Source: Reutealis trisperma (taxonomy: Eukaryota > Streptophyta > Magnoliopsida > Malpighiales > Euphorbiaceae). From it: a DNA stretch of 64,000 nt. Shown one piece after another: positions 21,511 through 32,774 of the stretch (positions within the stretch are counted from its first letter, which is position 1; each line of letters starts with the position of its first letter). Under the pieces are notes generated by a model, which was not told where the DNA came from, did not search any database, and was given only the letters and a program-made list of their open reading frames with translations. Where the stretch lies: assembly GCA_947687605.1 (NCBI GenBank), contig CANTUT010001135.1:102001-166000 (forward strand). Direction: 5' to 3'. A program made the position numbers and the translations under genes.

Positions 21511-22878
21511 TAGGCTTAGATGTAAAATAGATGGGACGAAGTTGAATGAGAAGTGGAAATAACTATAAATTTATTAAATTTGCAACAATAATAGATGGGA
21601 AAATGAAAGAAAAATCAAAGAAAAAAAAGAGGAAAAGAAAGAGAAAGACAAGAACTGTAACAATTCAAAATAGAGAAAAAATAGAGAAATAATGAGTAAA
21701 TTAAGCTTTTGGCAAATAAAGTATAAAAATAAATAGAATAAACTAGAAAATGTATAAATGTAAAAAGCAATTAGCAGAAAACTAAAATTTTTATACTAAG
21801 CATAAAAAATAAAAAAAAATAAAAAAAAAAGAAGGTAGATGGTATAATTTCCTCAAAATTCAACCTTCGTAATCCATTTACAGAACAATTCTTTGCTTCA
21901 TTTGTTAGTTTTCAGTTAGTCAGCTCACTTGTTCAACTATAACAGTGAGGACACTATTGATGCTTCATTTAAGAGGACATCATATGGCAAATTCAGGCTA
22001 GCAACCATTGTAAGCAAATCTAACCAAACTTTATCATTTGAAAAAATGTTACTTGAACTGTTAGAGCTATAGATTTCACCATCTGAGCCATCCAAAAATG
22101 TATATAGAACAATAAACCAATTGAAATTCAAGTTTCAAACTTCATAAATATATAAATACATCATATAGCTGCATATTTAATAAACAAACTTGATTTGAAC
22201 TATACAAAGACTTAACTAATTTTTTTAAGTCATAAATATTTTATTTAATTTTCGTAACTAATATCCTAAAATCCTCTAAAAACACTTCATAGCTTTGAAT
22301 TTCTCATGATTTTCCATGTAGAACCTTAAACCTTAAAAACCTTTTCAAGCTCCCTTAACTTCCAGAACCCATGCACTTTTCACGATTCATAAGAGAGCAA
22401 ACCATCTAGGCCATCTTGGTATCATCATCTTCTATATAGCTACCTTTTGCTTTTCTTCCTACTTTACTTAACTAACTTACAAAAAATAAATGATTAATAC
22501 TCTTTGAAACTGATTGATCATTACTTGAGAAAGAGAAGTATCAACAATGAATTTGATGGCATCAACTGCAACATGTGATCAAAGATAATACATTTTGGTC
22601 TTTAAACCCTTTCAAGTATACAACAAATAAAATAAACAAATTGAAATTATAACTCCATTAATTCTAGAGAAAAGGGGCAAAAATTAAGCCATCCTGAAAA
22701 AAAAAATCAAATGCACCAAACTCAACATTCAATAAGAGTTGTAGCCTAATGCCATGAGCTACAACTTCAGTGGAAATAGCAATAGAAGTTCTTCATAGTA
22801 ACAAAGTAACATTGCTTCTGCCAAATAAAAACATCAAAACACCCCTACTAGAACTTGAGTGTATCTAACTCAATGATA
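21511..22878. other. Unassigned AT-rich stretch
   Basis: A-rich low-complexity DNA at 21600-21840, then less biased sequence. A 64-residue minus-strand frame at 21937-22131 is Ser/Leu-rich and not recognised. I see no gene, LTR or terminal repeat that I can support. The Copia element T starts at 22884. Confidence 0.4.
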
Positions 22879-22883
22879 AATAC

Positions 22884-23072
22884 AGTTAGTATATATAGTT
22901 GTATATTAGTTGTATATTTATTAGATTAGCTATATATTTATTAGCTAATTAGTTATATTCCTTTTATTAGTTATGTATAATCTTGTATTATTTCTTTCCT
23001 TAAATAGGTTTATGTACTTGTATAAATACCTTTGAAATATATGGAATAAAATAATTCAACCATTTATCAATT
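22884..23072 (+). repeat. 5' LTR of element T
   Basis: Starts AGTTAGTATATATAG and ends TTATCAATT next to the primer site. Contains repeated TATATTTATTAG words and a TATA box TGTATAAATACC near 23015. The ends deduced from the two copies and the AATAC duplication are not the usual TG...CA. Confidence 0.88.
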
Positions 23073-23084
23073 TGGTATTAGAGC
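23073..23084 (+). other. Primer binding site of element T
   Basis: TGGTATTAGAGC, one base different from the initiator tRNA-Met type site TGGTATCAGAGC at 1019-1030. Directly adjacent to the LTR. Confidence 0.88.
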
Positions 23085-23209
23085 CTAAGATGAAAAGAAT
23101 TTTGCTGCCTTTCTTTGGCTGAAACCCTAGCTGTCACCCAAACCCTAGCGTCATCTCTTGCAGCTTTCTTATCTTCCTACCAACCTAACCTTAACTTGTT
23201 ACCCAATCT

Positions 23210-25285
23210 ATGCTGATGTCAAACAAAGTTGACACTGAGATTCCTGACAACAAGAAACTCTCCACAATGACCATTAATGAGACTTCTTCACCAATCCATA
23301 TTAAATTAGATGGTGCTAATTATCATATTTGGTCTAAGATTTTGGAGATGCATATTGCGGGTAGAAAGAAGAAAGGTCACATTATAGGGAGAAAAGTTGC
23401 ACCTATAGTTGATGATCTGAGCTATGATGAATGGGAGGCTGAAGGTGCTCTCGTCAAGTCTTAGCTCATTAATTCCATGACTGATAATCTGATCACTTCT
23501 TACAGTACGGATCGGATAAGGAGGTTTGGGATGCTGTTAAGAGGAGTTATCTTAATGTTTCTGACTCTTCTCAGGTTTATGAACTAAGGAAAAAGTCCTT
23601 TCAATTACATTAGGGTGGCAAGCCTCTCGCAGATTACTATAATGAACTATATTCAATCTTCATGGAACTTGATTATCGAAGGCCTAATAATGTGCTACTA
23701 ATATTGAGAAACAAAGGAAGCGTATTGCTAAGGATTGGGTTTATATATTTCTTGTAGGTCTTGATCATAGCTTGGATCAAGTTATTAGTCGTGTTCTAGT
23801 TATATCTCCATTACCAAGCCTGGAAGAAGCCTATTCACCAGTCCATCGTGAAGTGCAAAGGCAGGTTACCATAGGAATAGATAATCATTTTGAGGCTTCA
23901 GCTCTAGTTGTCTAAAAGAGCACTTCTCAGTTGGCTCCTTCGGCTCCTATAGATTTTAATGCCTCTTATTCTCATTTTTGTATTCATTGTAATAGCACCA
24001 AACATATAGTTGATGTTTGTTGGAAGAAGTATGGTTATTCGGAGTGGTATAAGCTTAAGCAAGTGAGAGAAAGAACAAGAAATCTACTCAAATGGCTACT
24101 ACTGAAACTATTCCATCTTCTGCCTCTCATGTTTCTCAAGTGTCTTCTCAAGAAGGTGATTCTGGTTTGACCTTTATTTCTTCTGCTTCTAACACTTGGG
24201 TTATTAATTCAAGGGTTACTAACCATATGACTAATAATTCTTCTATTCTTGATTCTCTAACATCCTCATCTGTTAAGTCTGTTCAAGTGGCTAATGGAAT
24301 TTCTATGCCGGTTATAGGGGCAGGAAATGTCTTTATTTCTCCAAAATTTTCTATATCGTCTGTCTTACTTGCACCCAATCTCTTTAATAGTCTTCTATCC
24401 ATTAGTAAAATTACCAAAGGTCTTAATTATTCTGTAACATTTGATCCTACCCATTGTGTATTTCAAGATATTCTTATGAAGATGACGATTGGCACTGGTA
24501 AGGAGAGAGGAGGCCTTTACTACTTGGATGGGGCTGTAGAATTGAATTTGAAACCTATTAGTGAGTTTCAAGTAGAGAGAGAGACATCTGATAGGGAGAA
24601 GATTCTTTTATGCCATTGTCGTTTGGGACATCCATCATTTTTTTATCTAGAATGTTTATTTCCTCAATTATTTTGCAATCTTTCTGTTTATAGTTTAAGG
24701 TGCGAACAATGCATTTATGCTAAAAACCATCGTGTGCCCTTTAGAGTGAGTTTCAATAAAAGTTTTATTCCTTTTTCATGTGTTCATACTGATGTTTGGG
24801 GTCCTTTTTCTACTCCTTTTGCTTCTGGACATAAATATTTTCTCTCTTTTATTGATGATTGTACTAGAGTGAGCTGGGTCTATCTAATAAATCTAAGGGT
24901 GATGTTATACATGTTATTCCTCAATTTTGCAAAATGATTGTCACACAATTTCATAGTCAGGTTTAGGTCTTTCATTCTAATAATGGTCGTGAGTTTGTAA
25001 ATCAGTCTCTTTCTGATTTCTTCACAAAACATGGCATCATTCACCAGACAACGTGTGCTTACATGCCATAACAAAATGGCATAGCAAAGCATAAGAACTG
25101 CTATATCCTTGAGGTGGCTCAAGCCTTATGTTTTACCATATATATCCCTAAACATCTTTGGGTTGAGACTGTCATGACTGCCATTTTTCTTATTAATCAA
25201 ATGCCTGCTAGTATCATTGACTTTCGAACCCCTTTGAGGATGTTGTCACAATTTCATTCTATCCCTTCTGCTCTAAAACATACGA
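23210..25285 (+). pseudogene. T polyprotein, first part: gag, protease, integrase
   Basis: Gag starts at the ATG at 23210 (IKLDGANYHIWSKILEMHI, Copia gag). A stop at 23461 and shifts break it. Zinc knuckle CIHCNSTKHIVDVC (CX2CX4HX4C) is near 23979-24020. The protease site near 24200 reads VINSRVTNHMT instead of the family DSG, so the catalytic Asp is Asn. The pre-integrase zinc motif (H..RLGHPS, then CEQC) lies at 24610-24720. Integrase starts HTDVWGP near 24785, shifts near 24890, and has NNGREF in place of the usual DNG.EF and AKHKN in place of AERKN. Thus the second and third catalytic acidic residues are lost. Inactive. Confidence 0.88.
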
Positions 25286-25289
25286 CCTT

Positions 25290-25625
25290 CCGCTCTAAAT
25301 TGAGAGGGCCTTCATTTCGCACTCTATAAAAAGACAAGAGCATGCTATAATGTATGTTTTTTAGCTCATAATTTTGGGCGCCCGCATCGAGTCTAATGCA
25401 TTATGTTGTTGTGCCTATGATTGGTCTAGCATAATCCTTCATGGGTCTCCTTTCCTATGCCATGATGTATGGTTGTTCTTCTTGGTCTTCCACCTTTTGA
25501 TTTTCAGGATCTATTGGATTAACTTGGTCCTCATTTAGCTCCAGTCTTCTTCTTTCTCCACCTATCCTATGCACGTTATCAATGAAAGGGACAATCTCTC
25601 CTTCTAGAGATCTTCTCCCTTCCAT
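25290..25625 (-). pseudogene. Partial gag N-terminus of a second G copy
   Basis: ATG at 25625 on the minus strand begins MEGRRSLEGEIVPFIDNVHR and matches the gag start of the main G copy at 31191. It is followed by the same gag sequence with a stop at about 25455, and is cut off at about 25290 where T integrase begins. Confidence 0.75.
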
Positions 25626-25706
25626 AAAAATCCCAAAAAAACAAGTGTAAATAAAAATTAGAAACAAATATATTCACAATGAAATAAACAAATTAGCCTT
25701 GCAATT

Positions 25707-25723
25707 CTCCGGCAATGGCACCA
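25707..25723 (-). other. Second, mutated G primer binding site
   Basis: Minus strand TGGTGCCATTGCCGGAG, three changes from the intact site at 31273-31289. Its presence inside the left LTR boundary shows the left LTR once served as a 5' LTR too. Confidence 0.8.
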
Positions 25724-25729
25724 AAAACT

Positions 25730-27234
25730 TATTCGCCTCAAAATAACCTGTCAAAAAGTGACCCGCAAGTATACGGGGCAATTGTAGTATATTGGAAGCA
25801 CCCAAGGTTATATCTCTCAAGGAATTGCAAATGAAAATAATTGTCTCAATTTAAAGTAATTTAAATGAAAAGAATTTAAATAATTTGATTTAGAAAAGAA
25901 ATAATTGCAAAACAAGAAATTAAAAGACAGTGTAGATTAAAATGCAATAGGTTTTAAAACAATGAATGAATGATGCCTAGGGTTTGTATTCAATTTATCA
26001 ATCCTATATGTTCATGAATATACCTAATTGATTATTCTAAAGCCTTAGTTTCTAACAATTCAAAGAATAAAAATCAATCTATTAGCAATCGCATTCATAG
26101 AAATCATTCTATCAAATCATATATCAAAAACTAAAGCATAATCTTAAAACTTATATTTCTAATTCATTTTAAGAGCCTAAAGGAATGAATTCTGGAATTG
26201 AACTTCAACTCTCATTCCTTCATTCAAAACCTAAGTCAAACAATCAATCAATTCAATTAGGAATAATAAAAATAATCAAAAGGGATTATATTCAATTCCA
26301 TATCATGAACACATCATACAAACCCTAGACAAGACTAAAATTAGTTCGTGGGAAACATAATGATAATCTCCAAGTTATTAAAATCAAAAGAATTCATTGA
26401 ATTAAAATCTTCAATTCAATAATCAAAAGATGAAAATAACTAAGAAATTAGTCATATAAACTAATCCGATGTTCTAACCCAATCTCTTGGCGTCTTCACA
26501 AAGAATTCCCAAAATCACTAAAAACAATCTTCTTTAAGTGTTAAAATATGAAGACTCGAATAAAATTCAAAGAATAGAAAATTGGAAAAGAAGATACTAT
26601 CCCCCAAAATTCCCCAAAATCAAGATCCAAATCAAGATGATTTTCTTCCTCCAGACATTCCTATTTATGACAACAAAACTTCTTATTTAGTTTCTACTTT
26701 CCTAAAATAATTTAGGATTGAAAATCCTTGAAAATCTCAAAAAATCTTTAATATTTGCCCATAAGTGACGCAGCGGGCATTGGGATTGGCAGCTGGATGC
26801 TAGGCTTGGTGGCCTGCGGGAGACTTTCTGCAGTAGGGCACTGGAGGAAGGCAGCCGACACTGCTGGGCTTGGCAAGGTGCTGTTGGGCGCTAAAGAAGG
26901 CTGCTGGCACTGGAGGAAGGCTGCTAGGTGCAGCAGGAAGGCAGCTGGGTGCAACAGGAAGGCAGCTAGCATAGCAAGAAGGTAGCTAGTACTGGGGAAG
27001 TGCTACTGGCACTAGGGATGTGCTATTGGGGGCTGTCGCTTGCACTAGGGGCTACCGCGATGGCATTCATCCTATCGAATTTTTCGTCTTCGCTCCAAAC
27101 TTATGATTTTTTTAATTATTTAATGCAACTAAAAATAACTTAACAAACACAATAAAAACATCATAAAATCATAAAAATAAATTATAAATTAACAATTAAA
27201 GGAATCAAAAATAATATAAAACTATGATAAAATA
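25730..27234 (-). repeat. LTR of element G (left)
   Basis: Colinear with 31296-32771 along about 1.5 kb. Contains a GC-rich block at 26762-27070. The expected terminal TGTT / AACA are mutated to TATT and AATA here. Confidence 0.88.
26762..27070. repeat. GC-rich repeat block in G LTR
   Basis: Recurring words GGCAGCTGG, GGCACTGG and AAGGCAGC, about 60% or more G+C inside an LTR that is otherwise strongly AT-rich. The other LTR has it at 32333-32620. Frames on both strands here (Ala/Leu/Gly-rich) are repeat products, not genes. Confidence 0.75.
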
Positions 27235-27238
27235 ACTA

Positions 27239-27272
27239 CCCCACACTTAGAAATTTGCTTGTCCTCAAGCAA
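27239..27272 (-). other. Polypurine tract and conserved block of G
   Basis: Minus strand TTGCTTGAGGACAAGCAAAT followed by TTCTAAGTGTGGGG, beside the 3' LTR. It contains the imperfect palindrome CTTGAGGACAAGC. This is the recognised pre-LTR signature of Athila/Tat-type elements, from family knowledge. Confidence 0.85.
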
Positions 27273-28570
27273 TAATCATGGCTTAGAATAGGAATTCAAC
27301 AATCATCAAGCAATTTAAGTACTCATAAAGCAGCAACCTTAGCAAAAACACTTCAAATTTATGCATAAGTTTCCTCTTCTAAGGAATTAGTTATCTCTAA
27401 ACAAAGCTAACATGATAGACCACACATTCAACTAAGTGTTTCTCTCAAGTTGCAAAGAATGATCGCTCAAAACCAAAATTGAAGGCAAACTAGCATAAAC
27501 TTGCTTATTAATCTAATCTCCACCAATAATTTAATTCAAGGCATTAATCAAAAGGTCTTTCATTTGGTTGTAATAGGGCTAGGGTAATGGTAGGAAAAAG
27601 GGAAAAATAAGTTTATCGTTGAGTTATTGAGCATTCAAAGATCAAATAACAACTTGAAACACTCAAAGAAACACTATTTCCCAATTTCTTCGCAAACTCA
27701 TTGCAAAATCTTTCCATATTCTATATAACCACACTTGCAATGCAATTCACATGTTCAAAAAATAATAGACTTCATTAAAAACTTTCTCTTTTTTTTATAT
27801 TTTTTTATTGGGATCCCCCCTTTTTTTATTTTATTTATTTATTTATTTATTTATTTTGCAAAATGAAATCTATAATATCATGATATACACAAAAACATGT
27901 TCCCCAAGGCAATATCTTCTCTCACCCCACACTTAAAAACTTTGCTTGACCTCGAGCAATATTAACACACTCAACTTTCACGAAAATGATTTTCAAATGC
28001 TCAAAAACCTCAATGACGGACAAAATAGATGAAAATTATAGTGAAATGATAAGTTAAATTATGTGTTTCCAAAGAAAAAGTCAAGGCTCAAAGTGGCTAC
28101 TAAAGGAGATAAACATTCAAGGTTGGCTATTTAAGCCAAAGGGTGAAACCTCATGCCTTAATCATTTTAATTCCTAAATTAAAATTAACATGTGGTCTCA
28201 AAAAGTACACCTAAGCAAGCTCTAGAGATGCATAATCAACATGGTACACACAATATAGCAACAAAGAAAAAGTGTTTAGGCTTAAATATTCTCACCATGG
28301 TAAGGTAAAGTCTATCATGCAAAATATTTTAAGATCACAATAAGTGCAAAATATTTGAAACATTCAAACTTGAGATTGTTAGCAAAATTTTCCTTAAATC
28401 ACAAGACAATACATTTAATCCACTAATTATGCCATAACATCAACTCAAAAGACAAAACAACTTTCATAGATAAAAGTAGGTAAAACACAAAATTAGAATT
28501 TAAAAATAAAATTTTAAAGACAATGATGGGCTACCTCCCATCGAGTACTTCTTTAACTGGACGTTTTTGA
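27273..28570 (-). other. G 3' region, non-coding, with a second polypurine-like block
   Basis: AT-rich with a (TTTA)n run at 27830-27856. At 27925-27959 the polypurine and CTTGAGGACAAGC-type block is repeated (minus TTGCTCGAGGTCAAGCAAAG, then TTTTTAAGTGTGGGG). No coding sequence was recognised. Confidence 0.7.
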
Positions 28571-28575
28571 ACACA

Positions 28576-28920
28576 TTAAGGAACCTTAAATTCCTTAAAT
28601 TTTTCCATTCCCTTAAAATGTGGTTTAACTTTCTGACCATTGACTCTAAAAATTTTATCTCTATGAAAGTCAAACAAATCTACTACTCCAGAGGGATGTA
28701 CCACATTCATAATAAAAAGACCACTCCAATGGGGTTTAGATTTACCTAGATCATGACGCCACCACGAGTTATAGAGTAGTACTTTCATACCTGGTTCAAG
28801 GGACTTTTGGACATGGCTTTTATCATGAAGAGGTTTGGCCCGATCCTTGAATATTTGAGAGCTCCCATACATATCTCTCTTGAGCTCAACCAACTTAGAT
28901 AACTATAGCATTTTTTATCA
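28576..28920 (-). pseudogene. G integrase C-terminal fragment
   Basis: Minus frame 28893-28576 reads KDRAKPLHDKSHVQKSLEPG then VLLYNSWWRHDLGKSKPHW and FRVNGQKVKPHFKG, the conserved C-terminal end of plant Gypsy integrase. The catalytic core is missing; upstream sequence joins directly to the end of the protease region near 28920. Confidence 0.85.
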
Positions 28921-29031
28921 TAGGATTCCTGCAAGAAAATATCTTTGACAGCAATATTAAAGGATTCAATAGAAGAGCATTCCTCAATAAGTGATGTGGT
29001 AGGGACAGATAATCTATTAAAAATGGAAAAT

Positions 29032-29385
29032 TCAACAGTTTGGCCCAAAATAGTCATAGTCAATTTCCCCTTTTTTTACATCAATCAAAGTATTAGTAGT
29101 TGCCATAAAAGGTCTACCCAACAAGATATGCAATTCTGACCTATTAGACAACTCATCTCCCATATCCAACACCACAAAATCAACAAGCACTATCAACCCT
29201 CCTACTTGCACTAGCACATTTTCTATAATCCCCCTAGGAAATCTCAATGACTTATCAGCTAATTGTAAGCTCATTTTGGTGGGTTTCAGCTCTCCTATAT
29301 TCAATTGCTTAAATAAGGCATATGGCATCAAATTAATACTAGCACCTAAATCTAACATTCCTTTAGCTTTTTCACCACTGCACAT
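29032..29385 (-). pseudogene. G aspartic protease
   Basis: 117-residue frame with MLDLGASINLMPYALFKQLN (retropepsin-like DLGAS; usual is DSG/DLG in this clade), then QLADKSLRFPRGIIENVLV and HILLGRPFMATT, the second half of the fold. It follows gag and ends near the deletion that removes RT. The frame may be locally intact but the polyprotein is broken. Confidence 0.85.
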
Positions 29386-29399
29386 ACTAAAGTCAATGA

Positions 29400-31191
29400 C
29401 AAAACTACCAGGATCCTTAGCTTTTGGAGGTAACTTTTGTTGGAGTACTGCAAAAGTTAATCACCTCAGACACTATTACTTTCTCCTCCATCTCTAGCCT
29501 TATTTTCTTAAAATTTAGCTCCTTAAAAAAATTTCCATATGCAGGTATATTCTTAATCATATCAAGCAAGGGCAAATTGATACTTACCTTAGATAACATT
29601 ATGAAAAGCTCATCAAATTGCTTGTCTTGCTTACCATTTTTTAAATAGCCTAGAAATGGAATAGGAGGTCGATAAGGATTGTTTGCTTTGTGTAACCTTA
29701 AATGGAGAAGGTGTCTCCATCTCTTTCTCTTCCTCCACTGCATAGTTAGAAACTTCACCAACATTATCATTTATTAGCTTACCACTCCAAAGAGCTGGGA
29801 TAGACTTAGCTTGCTCTGGTTGGCTAGGAATTTTTTCTTTTTGATTTGATTGCATATGGCTTGCAATTTGACCAACTTGAATCTTTACGTTTCGCACTGT
29901 TGCTTCTAACGAGTCAAATCTTCTGTCATTAGCCTCCTGAATTTTAGTGCTAGCTTGAATGAAAGTATTCAAGCTATCCTCCAAAGATGGCTTCCTTTAC
30001 TGTTGTTAGTTTGATGATTCTCCTTGGAATGGTTGGCCTCTTTACATAATTTGAAACTGAGGCTGCTGCTGCTGTTGGTTATTGTTTTTCCAAGAAAAGT
30101 TTGGATGGTTTTCCAACCTTGGTTGTAGGTGTTGGAAAAGGGGTCATTTCTCGATCTTGGTTGGAATCCATCCAAGGCTTGTGCTTGCTCATAATCACTT
30201 GCAAAAAAATCAAACTCAAAGGGCAAACATTAGCACCATGACCAAAAATACCACAAACACTACATACCTCTTATTATTGAATTAGTGTGTTCCCCTTAAT
30301 AGTGAGGAGCTTGACTTGTCTAGTAAGATCAACTATTTGTATAACCACATCTTTCCTCAAAACTTCTCCTTCAAATCCAATTCTTCTCCCTCTCACACTT
30401 TTCTGCTGAGAGTTAGCACCAAGCATCTCAAAAAGTTCATAAGTTTCCTCAGCAATGATCTCTCCCATTACCCCTCCAGCTGCATTGTCAACTATGCTTT
30501 GGCTCTGGAATGTTAGTGCATCATAAAAGAACTAGTTGAGCAATTGCAATGGATAGTGATGGTGTGGGCATTGAATTTGCAACATCTTAAACCTTTCCTA
30601 TGCTTCATGAAAAGGCTCTCCTTCCATTTGTGTGAAGTTTGCAATTTTCAATCTCAAATCAACTGTCTTTTGGTGAGAGTAGAACTTCCCCATGAACTTA
30701 TTGTACACCTCCTCCTAAGTAGTCAATGAATCAGGAGTAAGTGTCATCAACTAAGATTTAGCTCTATCCCTCAAGGTGTAAGGAAAACATCTTATCCGCA
30801 ACTGATCTTTAGTTAGACCTTGTAGAGGAAAGGTCTATATGGTGGAGTAGAAATCCCTAATGAAATTAAGAGGGTCTTCATTTGGCACTTTATAAAAAGA
30901 AGAGAGCATGCTATAATGTATGTTTTTCAGCTCATAATTTTGGGCAGCCACATTGAGTCTAATGCATGATGTTGCAGTGCTTATGATTGGTCTAGCATAA
31001 TCCATCATGGGTCTCCTTTCCTATGCCATGATGTATGGTTGTTCTTCTTGGTCTTCTACCCTTAGATTTTTAGGATCTATTAGATCAACTTGGTCCTCGT
31101 TTAGCTCTAGTCTTCTTCTTTCTCCACCTATCCTGTGCACATTATCAATAAAAGGGACAATCTATCCTTCGTGAGAACTTCTTCCTTGCAT
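29400..31191 (-). pseudogene. G gag, decayed
   Basis: ATG at 31191 on the minus strand. The gag body is recognisable at 30530-30760 (NKFMGKFYSHQKTVDLRLKI, then FTQMEGEPFHEA and ERFKM). The zinc knuckle VCSVCGIFGHGANVC (CX2CX4HX4C) is at about 30232-30276. Several stops and frame changes (for example near 30274, 29970 and 29770) split it. The C-terminal linker with KQFDELFIMLSKVSINLPLL lies at 29560-29630. Confidence 0.8.
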
Positions 31192-31272
31192 AAAAATCTC
31201 AAAAAAACAAATGTAAATAAAAATTAAAAACAAATATATTTACAATGACAAAAGCAAATTAGCCTTGTAATT

Positions 31273-31289
31273 CCCCGGCAACGGCGCCA
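31273..31289 (-). other. Primer binding site of G, exact tRNA-Asp complement
   Basis: Minus strand TGGCGCCGTTGCCGGGG, a full 17-base match to the 3' end of plant tRNA-Asp as I remember it. Six bases separate it from the LTR edge. Confidence 0.88.
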
Positions 31290-31295
31290 AAAACT

Positions 31296-32771
31296 TGTTC
31301 ACCTCAAAATAACCTGTCAAAAAGAGACCCGCAAGTATATGGGGCAATTATAGTATATCGGAAGCACCCAAGGTTATATCTCTCAAGGAATTGCAAATGG
31401 AAATATTTGTCTCAATTTAAAGTAATTTAAATGAAAAGAATTTAAATAATTTGATTTAGAAAAGAAAAAATTGCAAAACAGGAAATTAAAAGAAAGTGTA
31501 GTTTAAAATGCAATAGGTTTTAAAACAATGAATGAATGATGCCTAGGGTTTGTATTCAGTTTATCAATCTATATGTTAATGAATATACCCAATTGATTAT
31601 TCTAAAGCCTTAGTTTCTAACAATTCAAAGAATAAAAATCAATCTATTAGCAATCGCATTCATAAAAATCATTCTATCAAATCATATATCAAAAACTAAA
31701 GCATAATCTTAAAACTTATATTTCTAATTCATTTGAAGATCCTAAAGGAATGAATTCTGGAATTAAACTTCAACTTTCGTTCCTTCATTCAAAACCTAAG
31801 TCAAACAATCAATCAATTCAATTAGGAATAATAAAAATAATCAAAAGGGATTATATTCAATTCCATATCATGAACACATCATACAAACCCTAGACAAGAC
31901 TAAAATTAGTACATGGGAAACATAATGATAATCTCCAAGTTATTAAAATCAAAAGAATTCATTGACTTAAAATCTTCAATTCAATAATCAAAAGATGAAA
32001 ATAACCAAGAAATTAATCTTATAAACCAATCCAATGTTTTAACCCAATCTCTTGGCGTCTTCACAAAGAATTCCCAAAATCACTAAAACAATTTTCTCTA
32101 AGTGTTAAAATATAAAGACTCAAATAAAATTCAGAGAATAGAAAATAGGAAGAGAAGATACTAACCCCCAAAATTCCCCAAAATCAAGATCAAAATCAAG
32201 ATCATTTCTTCCTCCAGACATCCCTATTTATAACAACAAAACTTCTTATTTAGTTTCTACTTTCCTAAAATAATTTAGGATTGCAAATCCTTGAAAATCT
32301 CAAAAAATCTTCAATATCTACTCATAAGTGATGTAGCGGGCGCTAGGATCGGCAGCTGGACGCTGGGCTTGGTGGTCTGCAAGAGACTCTCTGCAGCAGG
32401 GCGCTGGAAGAAGGCAGCTGGCACTACTGGGCTTGGCAAGGCGCTACTGGGCACTGGAGAAGGCTGCTGGCACTGGGGGAAGGTAGCTGGGCGCAGTAGG
32501 CTGCTGGCATAGCAAGAAGGTAGCTGGCACTAGGACAGTGCTACTGGTGCTAGGGACATGCTGTTGGGGGCTACCGCGTGTGCTAGGGGCTGCCGCGTAT
32601 GCTTTCATCCTGCCAAATCTTCTGTCTTCGCTCCAAACTTCTGGTTTTTTTAATTATTTAATGCAACTAAAAATAACTTAACAAATACAATAAAAATATC
32701 ATAAATCATAAAAATAAATTATAAATTAACAATTAAAGGAATCAAAAATAATATAAAACTATGATAAAACA
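31296..32771 (-). repeat. 5' LTR of element G
   Basis: From TGTTTTATC (minus, at 32771) to GGTGAACA (31296), so TGTT / AACA termini. GC-rich block at 32333-32620. Element T sequence resumes right after it. Confidence 0.88.
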
Positions 32772-32774
32772 ATT

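Larger units (their letters stand above)
25290..32771 (-). mobile_element. Element G: Athila-like Gypsy, inside Copia T
   Basis: Read on the minus strand: 5' LTR 31296-32771, tRNA-Asp primer site, gag, protease, integrase C-terminus, long 3' region, polypurine tract, 3' LTR 25730-27234. Beyond that LTR a second primer site (25707-25723) and a second gag start (25290-25625) follow, so part of another internal region is present. The array is therefore internal(partial)-LTR-internal-LTR, as expected after LTR-LTR recombination between tandem copies. RT, RNase H and the integrase core are absent. Junctions with T lack a duplication I could recognise. Confidence 0.85.

Noticed and set aside
21937..22131. 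64-residue minus frame as an exon
   Set aside because: No domain, no convincing neighbouring exons or splice sites.
26748..26985. Open frames on both strands in the G LTR
   Set aside because: Both come from the GC-rich repeat block; translations are Ala/Leu/Gly-rich repeats.
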